Shown: one piece after another, positions 27,342 through 38,378 of the stretch
How the letters are laid out: the number at the start of each line of letters is the position of its first letter
Numbering within the stretch: the stretch's first letter is position 1
NCBI GenBank assembly: GCA_036571765.1
Contig: BROE01000013.1
Span: 10,691,690 to 10,755,689, forward strand
Source: Plecoglossus altivelis
Lineage: Eukaryota > Chordata > Actinopteri > Osmeriformes > Plecoglossidae
DNA length: 64,000 nt
Reading direction: 5' to 3'
Made by a program: the position numbers and the translations under genes
The notes under the pieces: model-generated
The model's database searches: none
Seen by the model: only the letters and a program-made list of their open reading frames with translations
What the model was told of the DNA's origin: nothing

Positions 27342-27426
27342 GCGTGATACACTGTAACTCCCATTGTAAAAACGTGTTAACAGTTATACCATAGTGTTGC
27401 CTACAGGTAGCGAATCTATAGCTTAC

Positions 27427-27517
27427 CTTTGTCGGCATGTCTTGTGTATGTAGTCGCAGGGTAGAAGAAGGTGAGACATAGGAGAGAGAGGAGCGACCGT
27501 GCTCCCCGCTCGGCCAT
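27427..27517 (-). CDS. neo1: Probable neogenin first coding exon (signal peptide)
   Basis: Neogenin is a type I membrane receptor for netrins and repulsive guidance molecules, with four Ig and six fibronectin III domains. Only exon 1 is visible. ATG at 27515-27517 opens 30 codons plus one base, ending at a GTAAGC donor. The peptide begins MAERGARSLLSLLCLTFFYP and is a good signal peptide: a short basic n-region, a leucine-rich core and a likely cleavage near ATTYT. Human neogenin begins MAAERGARRLLS (recalled), an unusually close match. A phase-1 donor after the signal peptide suits a following Ig domain. Support from position: bbs4 lies upstream on the same strand, as BBS4 lies upstream of NEO1 in human. 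No Ig exon is present, so the call rests on 30 residues plus synteny. Another secreted or membrane protein remains possible. Confidence 0.7.
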
Positions 27518-27571
27518 CACTTTTCAAAAACAAATGTTTGCAGGCTTCAAGAAACCCGAAGAAAATCCGTG

Positions 27572-27578
27572 TTTTATA
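27572..27578 (-). promoter_or_regulatory. Candidate TATA box for the neo1 exon
   Basis: The minus strand reads TATAAAA 55-61 nt upstream of the ATG, with GC-richer flanks. If used, transcription would start around 27,540-27,550 and the 5' UTR would be only some 25-35 nt. Many developmental receptors use CpG-type promoters, so this is a suggestion only. Confidence 0.35.
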
Positions 27579-30111
27579 TCCTCGGCCACCTCCTTCGATA
27601 GACTCACACTCCCAGAGACAAACGTAGAAGTTTAATGCTTCCTTAAGAAATGAGTAAAAAACATCCGGAACCAGCTACTTTTGAAACTGGCCGGATGAAA
27701 CATGTAGCTGGCTCGTGAGCTCGAATTATGGAGAGACCGCAGGTTAGAATGTTTTCTCAACTTGGTGGAGAAGATTGAAGGAAAACTAAAGTCACACCAT
27801 TGCCCCAGAGACACAGACCTCGAAAATGTTAGGAAACGACGATTAGCCTACGCAATGCTTGAAGATATTCCAATTAAAATCAAATGCGTCCGACTCTATT
27901 ACAAGGACAGTTGAAAAGATATATCAAGGTCCGATTGAAAGAGGAATCAACACCACTGCCAGCTCCTGCCTGCGAACGGAACGTAATAGCAGCGTGGAAG
28001 GGCTGGAATTCTGGGTCCCCGGAAAACAGGGTGTGGAGTTCCACGGAACTCTGGATTGTGGCTGCTTGTTCAGGTGAAACCTAAAATATGGTGTCGGATT
28101 TTCAGAAGATTTCAAAAGAACATCCAAAAGCACTTGTAACTCACTCGAAAAGATCTGCAAACCATTTCGTTTGAACTCTTACAGAATAATGAACTACATA
28201 AAATTGTACTTACCGTAGACTATGTTTAAAGTGTCTATGGTATACATTGCCATATGTTTACATTGGTAGCACTAATCCCATATATGTTGTAAAACATTTC
28301 AAGCATCCAAGAATATTAAAAACGTAGTGTACACCTACGCGTACAATATTTGTATCGTTTACATTTGACCAGTTTCTGTTTGTTTATTTAGTACTACTGT
28401 GTGCATTCTGAATAACATGAAAAAGTAAAAATATATATCCAAAAGGTTTTAATGTGAAACTCCTGTAGGTAATCACTTGTCAGTTACCATATTTGGGTAA
28501 TTTTAGATCATTTCTATTGACTATTAACAGTTAGATCGTTATTTTCGTGTTGCTGTCACATAGTTAGCTCAAGGTATGAAGATGGTTATGCATCTTATGA
28601 AAAATTAAGTTGTTCTGATGCATCAGATAATAATTTAGTCTTTGTCTCATTTTATCTGATTCAAGCAATAGAAAGATCACTTTTAATCCTGACAGACATC
28701 CCTATTCACATATTTACTCACCCATGTATTGAATCCATAAAAAACTGTTCCCGTAGAAATATGAAATGGCACCCCCAACTGGTTTTGTGGTCTCATAACA
28801 TGTGAACCAACCCCACATACATGACAAAGCATTATTTCCATTCATTCCTTTTAACGCATAGCTCAATTCAAGTCCCACATATACCAACATATACAATTCC
28901 TAATAAACATGTGTTTTGTGTATTGAGTAGCCATCCAAAAAGCACTCGATTAAAAATGTGAATAGTTCAAATTAGTTTAGTCTCATCCAGCTGGATTGAA
29001 AAAGGTTGGCTTTTGAAGAAAAAATGTAACAGTGACTGCGGTATTAACCCAGAGCTCCACATTCATTTCAAGCAAGGCTTCTCCTGCCCGGTGAACCATA
29101 TAGTAGAATAGAAGGGTTCTTCAGCCAAAATCAGTGTGCAGAGCTAGAGATGACAGACAGTTCATCACCTTCAATATGCAGTCTATATCCATGACCAAAA
29201 CCTGACTGCAGACTTGAAATGATAAGGAGGCTGATCTGAGAAGGTTTTCTGAATATTCCTTGATAGTAAATGGCATCACCTGCTCTACTGTCATTATGGT
29301 ATCTTATAATTAGTTGGATTTATTATAGTCACATGTCAATCTACCTGAAGGATTTGAGGATTTCTTCATTTGTGAGTTAGTAAAATATGAACATTTGTAC
29401 ATTTCTCTTGAACCTTTTTAGGCCATTTTGTTGTATGTTACAAATCTGTTTCATAAATATGCAATTGTAAAGGATGTATTTCAAGGACATGTTACTCCTT
29501 GTAGTCTACAACCTTGGAATCATATTTCCCCTGGATTAATAAAAGGTTGTGCTTAATCCCACAACTCTCTCACACGTGAAGTGGTCTTCATATAGGGCAT
29601 TATGCGTAATGTATACAGAATATCATCTCAAATAAATTTCACTTCTGATAGATATAGAGCTGTGAGATTAGTGACTGCTCTATGACTGCTTTTCTGTATC
29701 GTCTCTTTGGCCGATGATTAAGGATACTATTTTTAAACCGTTTAATCTTTTCATCCCCTTAAGGTGAAATAACCTTAACAGAACAGTAAATGTGTGCCAT
29801 TAAAGAAAGCATAATCACTTCCCATTTATGAAAGTGCCTTTAGAGTGGGTTTCATCATTCTGCTGTCCATCTTAAGCTAATGTGGAGGGCATATGCTACA
29901 TCATTTGAACAAAGGCTGGCGTGACTGAGTTATCAACTGAAAGCAGTATTTCAGAATTATGAACTGCTCATCTGGATGGCTTTGATATCAAATAGAAATA
30001 AATATCAAATAGAAAAAACTATAATAGCCTAAAACAATATAATGGCAACTAGAAATAAAACAAAGGTATGAAACTGCATCATATTTTTCGTATTTGGGGC
30101 TAGTACAATAC

Positions 30112-30184
30112 ATACAATATATTTATATATATATATATACATAACATATATGACATATATATACATATGACATATATATATAGC
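30112..30184. repeat. AT-rich (TA)n-like region
   Basis: TATATA runs with ACATA/GACATA interruptions; three GACATATATA-like copies are visible. Confidence 0.85.
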
Positions 30185-31065
30185 ATGCGGACAGGATGTT
30201 AAACAGACGACAAAATCACAAAAGCCAAAATGGTCCATTTCCTTATTTATTTATTTTAACGAACCTGGGCCAGGGCTAAAACCTCGATGAAGCCATTCAG
30301 ATTTGGTCTGGATTACATTTGTTAGCCCTGGAATTAAAGGGATCCCAGTGTAAATTGGATCTTATTGTTCCAAAACAGATTAAGCAGGCTATCAGCATGG
30401 CATTATGAATCAGATGTCCATTGGTTCATGTTAAGCAGCCGGTGACTTTCAGCATCTGTCAAGGAGACGGACTGACACATTATAAATAATTTACTTAGTT
30501 CATTGGTCAAGGATACTGGAAGTTGATTCTTGTTATTGCTGATATTGTTCAAAAATCTGAACTATTGGCAATGATGATCAGAGGTTGTAATGACAGATAG
30601 TTCAATTTGACTGAACTGAACCTGTGCTACCAATTTTTATGATTAAGCTGCCATTCAATGATATATAACTGAATGGAAGCAGTCCTAGCAGTTCAGGTTT
30701 GTGTGTGAATTAGTTAACTGAAGTGTGCATGTGCATATGTGCAACAGAAATAGAAAGAGAGAGAGAGGTTGAGAGAAAAAGAAACACAGAAAGTATGTAC
30801 GCACTCTCAAAACATTTGTAGTTGTCTCAACCTTGAACCTCTCGGACAAACAGCTGCTGTGTGGCTCCTAGCCCACAGCCCTGGGTAAAGATGGCAGGGT
30901 ATCGCCTCACAGAGCAATCTCACCTACCAGTGCACAGTACATACTTACTTCAGCAAGAAGCACCGTACTCCGAGACACCCCACCACCATACATGTGCTTA
31001 CTCTGGCATATTTTCAGACCTGGCACACCTGAATCTAACATGTCAGCAGTTTCTGTCTTATACTC

Positions 31066-31113
31066 TCTTTTTTCTCTTTCTCTCTATCTCTTTCTCTCTT
31101 TCTCTCTCTCTTA
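31066..31113. repeat. CT-rich tract
   Basis: TCTCTTTCTCTC-type repeat on the plus strand. It falls inside a 146-codon open frame that I do not accept as a gene. Confidence 0.85.
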
Positions 31114-31578
31114 ACTCTTTCACAGGCAATTATTATTCTAATTACCTAATCTTTGACACTCACTGGTTAATTATCAAATGCTGTGCTGCAGGAAGAACAC
31201 AGGATACAGTCTGTGCCACTGCACTGCTTGACCTCTGGACCCACAGTGGGGGTTCTCAGACAAGTGGAATGAAAGACCTACAGTATCGCAGCACAAATTG
31301 AAGTAATTTTCTATTTTGAACTTTCACTGTACAAGTAATGAATTGGAGTCAAGTTAATTCACTGAGGATGACCAAACACTCTGCCTAGTGCTATCACTGT
31401 TACAGCTGTTTATCAATTGTTTAGATCAATCAGAACGTTTCTGATTTTGTCAGTCCAGGGACTACCAAATCTCCTTGTAGAATTATGCTCTGTGTGTCTA
31501 GTGTTAATATGAAAAAAACTCAATGACTTAATGTCAACATTCTTTGTGATATCTTGGTTTGCAAAAAGTCTGTAAGGG

Positions 31579-31609
31579 TTTTGTAAGTAGCTGTCTGCTA
31601 CTTACAAAA
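31579..31609. other. Perfect hairpin, 13-bp stem
   Basis: TTTTGTAAGTAGC and its exact reverse complement are separated by TGTCT. A second small hairpin (8-bp arms, 31608-31626) overlaps its right end. Confidence 0.9.
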
Positions 31610-32259
31610 GTATACCCAGTATACTTCCAGTGAAGTTTAAGAAACAAAATACTCTACTGGTGTACAACACAACACAGCACAGAATATGGCATCAATCTGA
31701 TACACCCGATGTGTCTATATCCATTTTGATCTAATTCGACCAATGTCAATCTAACCACCTTACTGAACAAGCAAAGTCCATTTCAAATTAAGTGATTTTG
31801 TCCATTCAGAAAAGAGTAACTATACTCCTAAGACTACAACTGTGACAGTACTGGTAAGTTAAAAGGCAGGTTAACAGAGGCGAGAGTCATTCAGATAACA
31901 TGAGATTTCATGGGATTCCTGTTGGAATTCATCCATGAAATATCACTGAGGTTCTCATTGTGAATGGAAACCCAGGAAACATAAAAAATACATTTGGATT
32001 TGAATGGGTCTCTCATTGTAACAAACCAGAACATTATTGGAATTCTATTCAATTATTGGAATGAAATTTCCATTGTGAATTAGAAAAAGGTCTATATACT
32101 GTAGGACTACACAAAATGTGGATTTGAAAGTGGTTTCTAATGTGCTTTTGTACGCTTCTTGTGCCTTCTATTTTGGCCTCTTGGGTAGCATGTGCCAATT
32201 AAATTATCAGACATCATTCAATGGTAAACTGAGATTTTAAGACAGGTTGAAACAGTTAT

Positions 32260-32316
32260 CCTACTCTGTTATCTACTACCTACTCTGTTATCTACTACCT
32301 ACCCTGTTATCTACAC
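32260..32316. repeat. 19-bp tandem repeat, three copies
   Basis: The unit CCTACTCTGTTATCTACTA occurs twice perfectly and once with three changes, followed by a short partial copy. Confidence 0.93.
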
Positions 32317-32609
32317 CGTTATGTGGCAAGCAAAAGTTGTGAAGTTGAATTGGTTTAGTATCACAGAAAGCCATGAAATTGCACGACAAATCCAAGACTT
32401 GCATCATTTGGTTTTCTAACAGTTTCTGCTTACTGTGGCTCATTTTGACAGACACCGTAGAGTGTTTTGCAATGTTTAAAACAGACATAAAATGGAAACT
32501 GTTCATTAAAAATCTGCATTATTCTGGAGCAGTATTTAGAGGTATTGCATGGATATTTTGTAGAATTTTAGTGAGTTTAGTTTCTGGATGTTCTGTAAGG
32601 AAGATAAGT

Positions 32610-32638
32610 AGCAGGTGAAAGGTTTTCTTTCACCTGCT
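32610..32638. other. Perfect hairpin, 12-bp stem with E-box cores
   Basis: AGCAGGTGAAAG and its exact reverse complement flank the 5-base loop GTTTT. CAGGTG/CACCTG E-boxes sit in the arms. Confidence 0.9.
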
Positions 32639-34105
32639 CCAAGGCTTCAGATGCACAAATCTCAAAGAATCCAATGTGACAGGGCTGGATGCCAAATGTC
32701 AATAAAATGATACTGAAATAAATACATTGAATACAGTTGAACAAGGTATTTTACCAGGAGAGAGAGTATTAAATCTAAGGGTCAGGGTCATTAGCTAAAA
32801 TTGTTCACTCTTTACACTTCAAAGATTGTGGTTACGTATAATCTTCAATATACTTGAAGGTAGATAAGGCATGTAGAAGAAAAATTTGATCTGGAAAAGG
32901 CGTAATTTGTCAAAAATGACACCTTAAAGGGTTTGAGTGCAGATGATAACGCAGTCTTGAGAGCGCAGAGCCCGGTTTGCCCACCCCTCATTCGAGCTGT
33001 CTTGCCAAAAGGAAGACTCACTTACCATCCCAGCAGGAAGCTGGCGGTTGAAGATGCAAGGCCAACAAACCAAGCAACGTAAACACAGGCTTCAAAATGA
33101 ATACTCAGAGCTCTGTGCATTGCTCAGCTCTGATCCTCTTTGAATTAGCCACTGAAATATGTGTTTACGAAGACCAGCTGTGCAGCCACTGGAATTTATT
33201 TCTGTAACAAGCAAATATTAAGAGATTTTCAGGCTGCCGCTGTTGAAACAACCATATCTGGCGGGTAAGAAATGCAGAGCAGAAAAGCTAGTTAGCCAGA
33301 TCACAGAAAAGACCCTGTGAAGTTTCACGACACAAAAACATGAACTGGCGTTATTATCAAAACACCCTTTTGAGATTGGAAATGTGTGAACAACCTTCAA
33401 ATTTTAAACAAAAATATTGACACATTTGCTATGCTTCCTTACTCCAGAGGCGGTTTTACCAAGTTGTGCTGAATAAAAGGGCTTTCTAGGTTTGTAACAA
33501 GAACCACTGACTTTGAGTCACTTAAAAGACAGGTCTGGCAAACACATGAGTTTCTGCCTAACAACCCAAGATGTACGACCCCCTCCTCAAACCAGATCCG
33601 GCTCTTGTGGTTAAGGGTTTTCTTCCTGCCAGAGGAGGTCGACCAATGTTGTTAGAATCACTGTGACCACTTTAAGGGACTCTCTCAATCAACAGTGACT
33701 ACATTTGCTTAAAGAGGCTTATGAGGGACAGCCAAAGAATACAAAATGGGGATTAAATAATGCCTCTACTTACCTCCGGCGTGCAGAACAAAAGAAAACA
33801 AAGTGTTTGAAAGTCCGAATCACAATTTAACCCTGAAAATACAACATGGGTTTCTATTGAATTTTTATAAGGACTAGTCCATTTTGCTACCATGTTTGTC
33901 TCCCTTATTCCGCATTTTAAAGCTAAGCGGTTTTTCCTGGCCAGATGTATGGACTGTAATGTTTTCTCCGTGATGGATGATCATTCTTGTTTTACAGGGG
34001 AGTGGGATGTGTGGGGTTTCTGTGCAATGAAATGAGTTACATCCACAAAGCAGAGCTGCCCAGACTGACAATGAAATGGAGGCTGCCATATTGCAATAAT
34101 GGTAG

Positions 34106-34131
34106 AAAGAGGGAGAGGGAGAGGGAGAGGA
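34106..34131. repeat. (GAGAGG)n-like tract
   Basis: Short purine repeat with the unit GGGAGA. Confidence 0.8.
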
Positions 34132-36159
34132 AAAATACAGCGAGCTCCAACAGGGAAACAAAGTACCAGCAATCTGCTCAGGCAGAACAGACTGAAACGA
34201 TTACAGTTGGGAGAATATTCCTCTTTTCTTCTGTGCTATCCACATCTGGCTAAATGTGCATGAATGCTGAAGTGGGAGTAAAATAAAATAACCCCTTTGG
34301 ATTATATGACTGCCAAATTCTCATTTTTGTTTAGTATCTAGCTATGTCCATGTGTATACCAGGTCTAAGTAATGTGCTTTGAAGAGTTCAGATGAGTCAG
34401 TACTGTACATCAGACTCATAGTAAAACCTTGACGTCTTTTTACAGATCATTATTTTAACTAGTGTCTGAAGTAAAGATGGACATTAGGATTCCGCACTTA
34501 TCCTCAAATGTATCATTTTATGGACATTTCTGATAACTGAAAAAGCTGGGAGGGTTTTTCCATTATGTAGACAGTCTATAACCCCGTGGCAGTGACAACA
34601 ACTTGCAAGCTTTCCTGAGGTCCTTGGATTTAAGTACAGCCAATCAATAAGTTCCACAAAGTAATTTCAGGCTAGCACAATAACACAAGTACATCTCGAA
34701 AACCACTAATCTGGTTTTCCAGATGAATGGAATTGTTTTCACAGGGTCTCACAAAATCTTGCATTGAACCAGACTTGCATGCCACATGAAAGCGACATGT
34801 CAGGCAGGAATAATTAAAGAAATGTATGTATTAATCCCCTGTCGTCCATTACAATGCATCTACTCTGGCATGTCCCCCACTTCCCCCTTCAACTGTTGTT
34901 TATTCCAGCGCTGTAATTAGGATGCGTCTGCACAAGAAGCCGATTTGTCCACGCTGACGTTATATCTCGTTATGTCTTGAACACACTCCTTGGAGAATAC
35001 AGTCTGCATGCAGGGTTGGTGATGGGGTGCCGCTGTTGTCACGACTGAAATATCCTTCTCGTTTGGTTCTTATTAAGAAAATCTAATGTTCTACACACAA
35101 TGAAGTCAAAAGGCTTTCCCATTTATGGATTGAAAAGTTGGGGAGGTTTCACAAACACCTTGCATTAGCTGTGTGATTGTCTCAGTGTCATGGAAATGTC
35201 TGTAGTCATGCACAACTAAGGTAGAATAAGGCACAGTCTATTGATTTAACATGAGTTCTTCTTCCACATAACCCAATTAAGAGGCACCGAGTAGTAGTAT
35301 AGATATGGGTAAAGACAGTCTTTGTATTCTCAGAGTGTCTCAGAGCAGCACTAATTCAAGATTGGGGCTGTGCATTTACAAACATTTTGTATTAATAAGA
35401 CCATATGGATTCTGGAACAATAATCTTGCATTGAGAAGCTTTGTCAATTTACACCCACAAGCCACTGACCTGCCTTTTTTAGGTTTTCTTGCAGGATTAT
35501 TGAAGAAGAATCATAATGATCCCACTTCATACTAGGGCAGGACCGCTTTGTCTACTGTCAGTTGCAGGAGGAGGGAGCGAGATACACATCACCCACTGTC
35601 CTTGCTTAAGAAGTAGCGTATCCCTGAATCCCCCTGTTCAAAGTACGTCTCTGCATGGCTCCTTGTTAACAAGGTAGCGCCTCCAAATCTGCTCCTCCAA
35701 CACCTCGGCGCATGGGTCATTACCACAGCGATCACTGCCGACGCCCAATCAGACCGCACAGTCAAGCATACCGTACCCCACTAGCTAAGCATCGTGGGAC
35801 AGATTATTCAGTGACTAGCGATAGGCAGACCAACAATGAATACCAATTGGGAATCATGAAGGGAAGACAGGGTGGAGGGTGTTGTGGTGTAGGCGGCAGG
35901 ACTGTGGCACTACACCACACATGATTATCACATGGGCTGTGAATGAATGGATTTGGTGTGATACTACACAGCATTCAAATCCATGTGTGATTATGCAATT
36001 AAAGTGTTTTCTAGCAGCAGCTGCATAAATCAGCAGGTTTGTGTTGTGCTGTGGTGTGGGGTACTGTGGCTTCCACGACTCCAGGAAAAGCAACAGTGAT
36101 AGTACTGATGATGATTCACTGATTCAGACATAAAGGCTCACACCCACATAAAAGGTTGA

Positions 36160-36190
36160 CACACACACAACACACACATACACACATGCA
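36160..36190. repeat. CA-rich microsatellite
   Basis: Interrupted ACACACA runs. Confidence 0.8.
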
Positions 36191-38097
36191 GTATTTTATA
36201 TGTGGCATGGCACATGGTATTTTATTACACAAAATTAAGGATCTATGCTTAAGGTTACCATGGTATTATAGTGGACACTAGTGGGCTTTTGGGGCATGTC
36301 AATTGTTCCTGTCTTGAATAAACAAACACTATCTGTGCATTTGGACAGTACATGTACGTAGAATGGACAACATCAATGTGGTCAGTTCAACCAGTTCAAT
36401 GTGGCATTTGTTCTAGAGATCCAGGTTTTAACATGACTTATTATATGTTTTTTTTTCTTCCATTTTGTCTCTCTGCTGTGTTGAAAAGTGCTGGAGCAGA
36501 ATTCCAATTTGTTTCATGTCCAATAAGTTGTAGTGTTAGGGTATAATTACTCACCTCTCTGTGTTGTAAGATAATCTTGACTAAATACATCCATGTGACT
36601 CAGAAATGACAGCAGAGGCAATAAAGAGAAGTGCTATCAAAACATCATGCATGTTTAAGATTCATTATCGCTTATTCATACCATGCATATTTTTCATTAT
36701 TCAGGTCCCACTGAGAGTTCCAAACATGAGTCACCATAAAAGAGACGATAGAAATTCAGTTTAGACTTTAATGGGAACCATAAAGAGAATATTTCAACAT
36801 GCTATGGTGGGGGCTTGACAATGGGAGAGACTCTTCCAAAATGTATGATGTTGAATATATAAACATGGATATTACACAGAGTCCTATTATAACTGCTGTA
36901 TATCTTGAAGACAAAAGTACCATGGATGCAACATAAGGAGGTGAGGAGTTACTGTAAAATACATCAATGCCCTATACAGAAGTACATTGTTTAGAGAGAA
37001 AAACAAAATAAAAGAAATAATAAATGAAAGAAAGTATATCTGATGTGTACTTTTTACCACTTTCTGGAGTGAATCTTGATATTTCAATGCATAATACAAA
37101 GAAGAAACTTGATATTCATACCAACTATATACATTTAAAAAACTCTTAAGTATAGTATAAAATGTTTGAACTTAGTCGAAATAGCCGTAAAAGTCCAGTA
37201 TTGAGTCAGAAAGGTAATTTTTCAGATTCGATAGATGGTCTGAATCTGGGCGACATATGGAAGACCCTCTTGTAAAGCGCTGCAGGTTCTCCTGAACAGG
37301 TGGAACAGCCGTTCGCAAAGGGGGACTACTTCAATAATCGGATAAGACCCAACTGGCCACATCGCACCATGTAGCCGGCTTTCCTGGTCTTGCCAGGGAA
37401 ATGCCATGCGGCATTGCCAAGGCAAACAGCCATGGCACCAACAACCATGCCAGGGATAGGCAGGAGGGACCGGACCTATGGAGGCACATCCATGGGCGTC
37501 TGTTCCTTTCAGCCCGAGACGATTGTCTGAGATACAAATGCAAAACGTGTAGCATTAAAAACAGCACAATGGTTAACATTCATGAGAAGGCCTATCCAGA
37601 CACCGTTTCCTCACAGTGGAAACTGGTCAAATAATGATGCAAGTGTGCTACAAATTTTACACTGTCTGTTCATGGTAGGTGTGATGTTTTCATACAGATC
37701 ATCTACTTACACATAGTCCTAAACAGTAATCCCATTTAATCCTTTTTGAATTTGTGCCATAAGTGCAAAATAGCATTGTATTTCCATGTATCTGACAATG
37801 ATTTGTCTTTCAACAAATCTACTCACACTGTGAGGAGGATTATTCTACAGATACAGAGCACCCCAAGGCTTTCGGTTGACATCATGCACATAATAACTCA
37901 GTCATCATATCAAATCTTATTAGCATTACACATCCCTCTTTCATACAATATGAGTTAAAATATAAGAGAGAAAACTATAGGTGAGTACCTGTCATCTATT
38001 CCGCAACCACATAAACAATTCATTGCACAAAATATCATATTTCATCAGGTGGTGACTATATTTGACCGTATATTAATATATAGGGTGGTACGTGTTA

Positions 38098-38123
38098 TTT
38101 TGTTTGTTTGTTTGTTTGTTTGT
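38098..38123. repeat. (TTTG)n microsatellite
   Basis: Six TTTG units. Confidence 0.93.
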
Positions 38124-38364
38124 GAAAACAGTAGGATAAGAGTAGGAGAGAACAAAGGTCATACAATAAGCAAATTAAGGCAATAAAAAATGTAGCTCTG
38201 CCACATATTAATTAGGTTTGACATTGTCTGTGCCATCAATCAAATTCCTGAACCATTTGCTAATGAAAAATCAGTTGCTTATGCTGTGTTGATCCCAATC
38301 ACTTATCCAATAGGGTGGCAAATCATGTTATTTAAGGCAGATGTATCCTCACTGATGCAATCAT

Positions 38365-38378
38365 ATGCTAATTAGCAT
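38365..38378. promoter_or_regulatory. Palindromic POU/homeodomain-like site
   Basis: ATGCTAATTAGCAT is a perfect 14-bp palindrome containing TAATTA and an octamer-like ATGCTAAT on both strands. It lies in an AT-rich block that looks like a conserved non-coding element. Binding is inferred from the motif only. Confidence 0.4.

Larger units (their letters stand above)
1..27426 (-). other. neo1: Probable neo1 intron 1 (partial), non-coding
   Basis: Downstream of the exon 1 donor, nothing on the minus strand resembles a neogenin Ig or fibronectin exon, and no other gene was recognised on either strand. The first 10 kb is dense in microsatellites and strand-asymmetric tracts. The remainder is sparser, with blocks rich in TAAT cores that may be regulatory. 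Open frames of up to about 200 codons here coincide with GC-rich or low-complexity sequence and show no family signature. Confidence 0.6.

Noticed and set aside
27859..28160. Overlapping short open frames upstream of the neo1 exon
   Set aside because: Different frames on both strands with no homology; probably promoter-region sequence open by chance.
30861..31301. 146-codon plus-strand open frame
   Set aside because: It includes a CT-rich tract giving a Leu/Ser run, has no recognised domain and no supporting neighbour exons. It was the most gene-like of the chance frames but remains unsupported.
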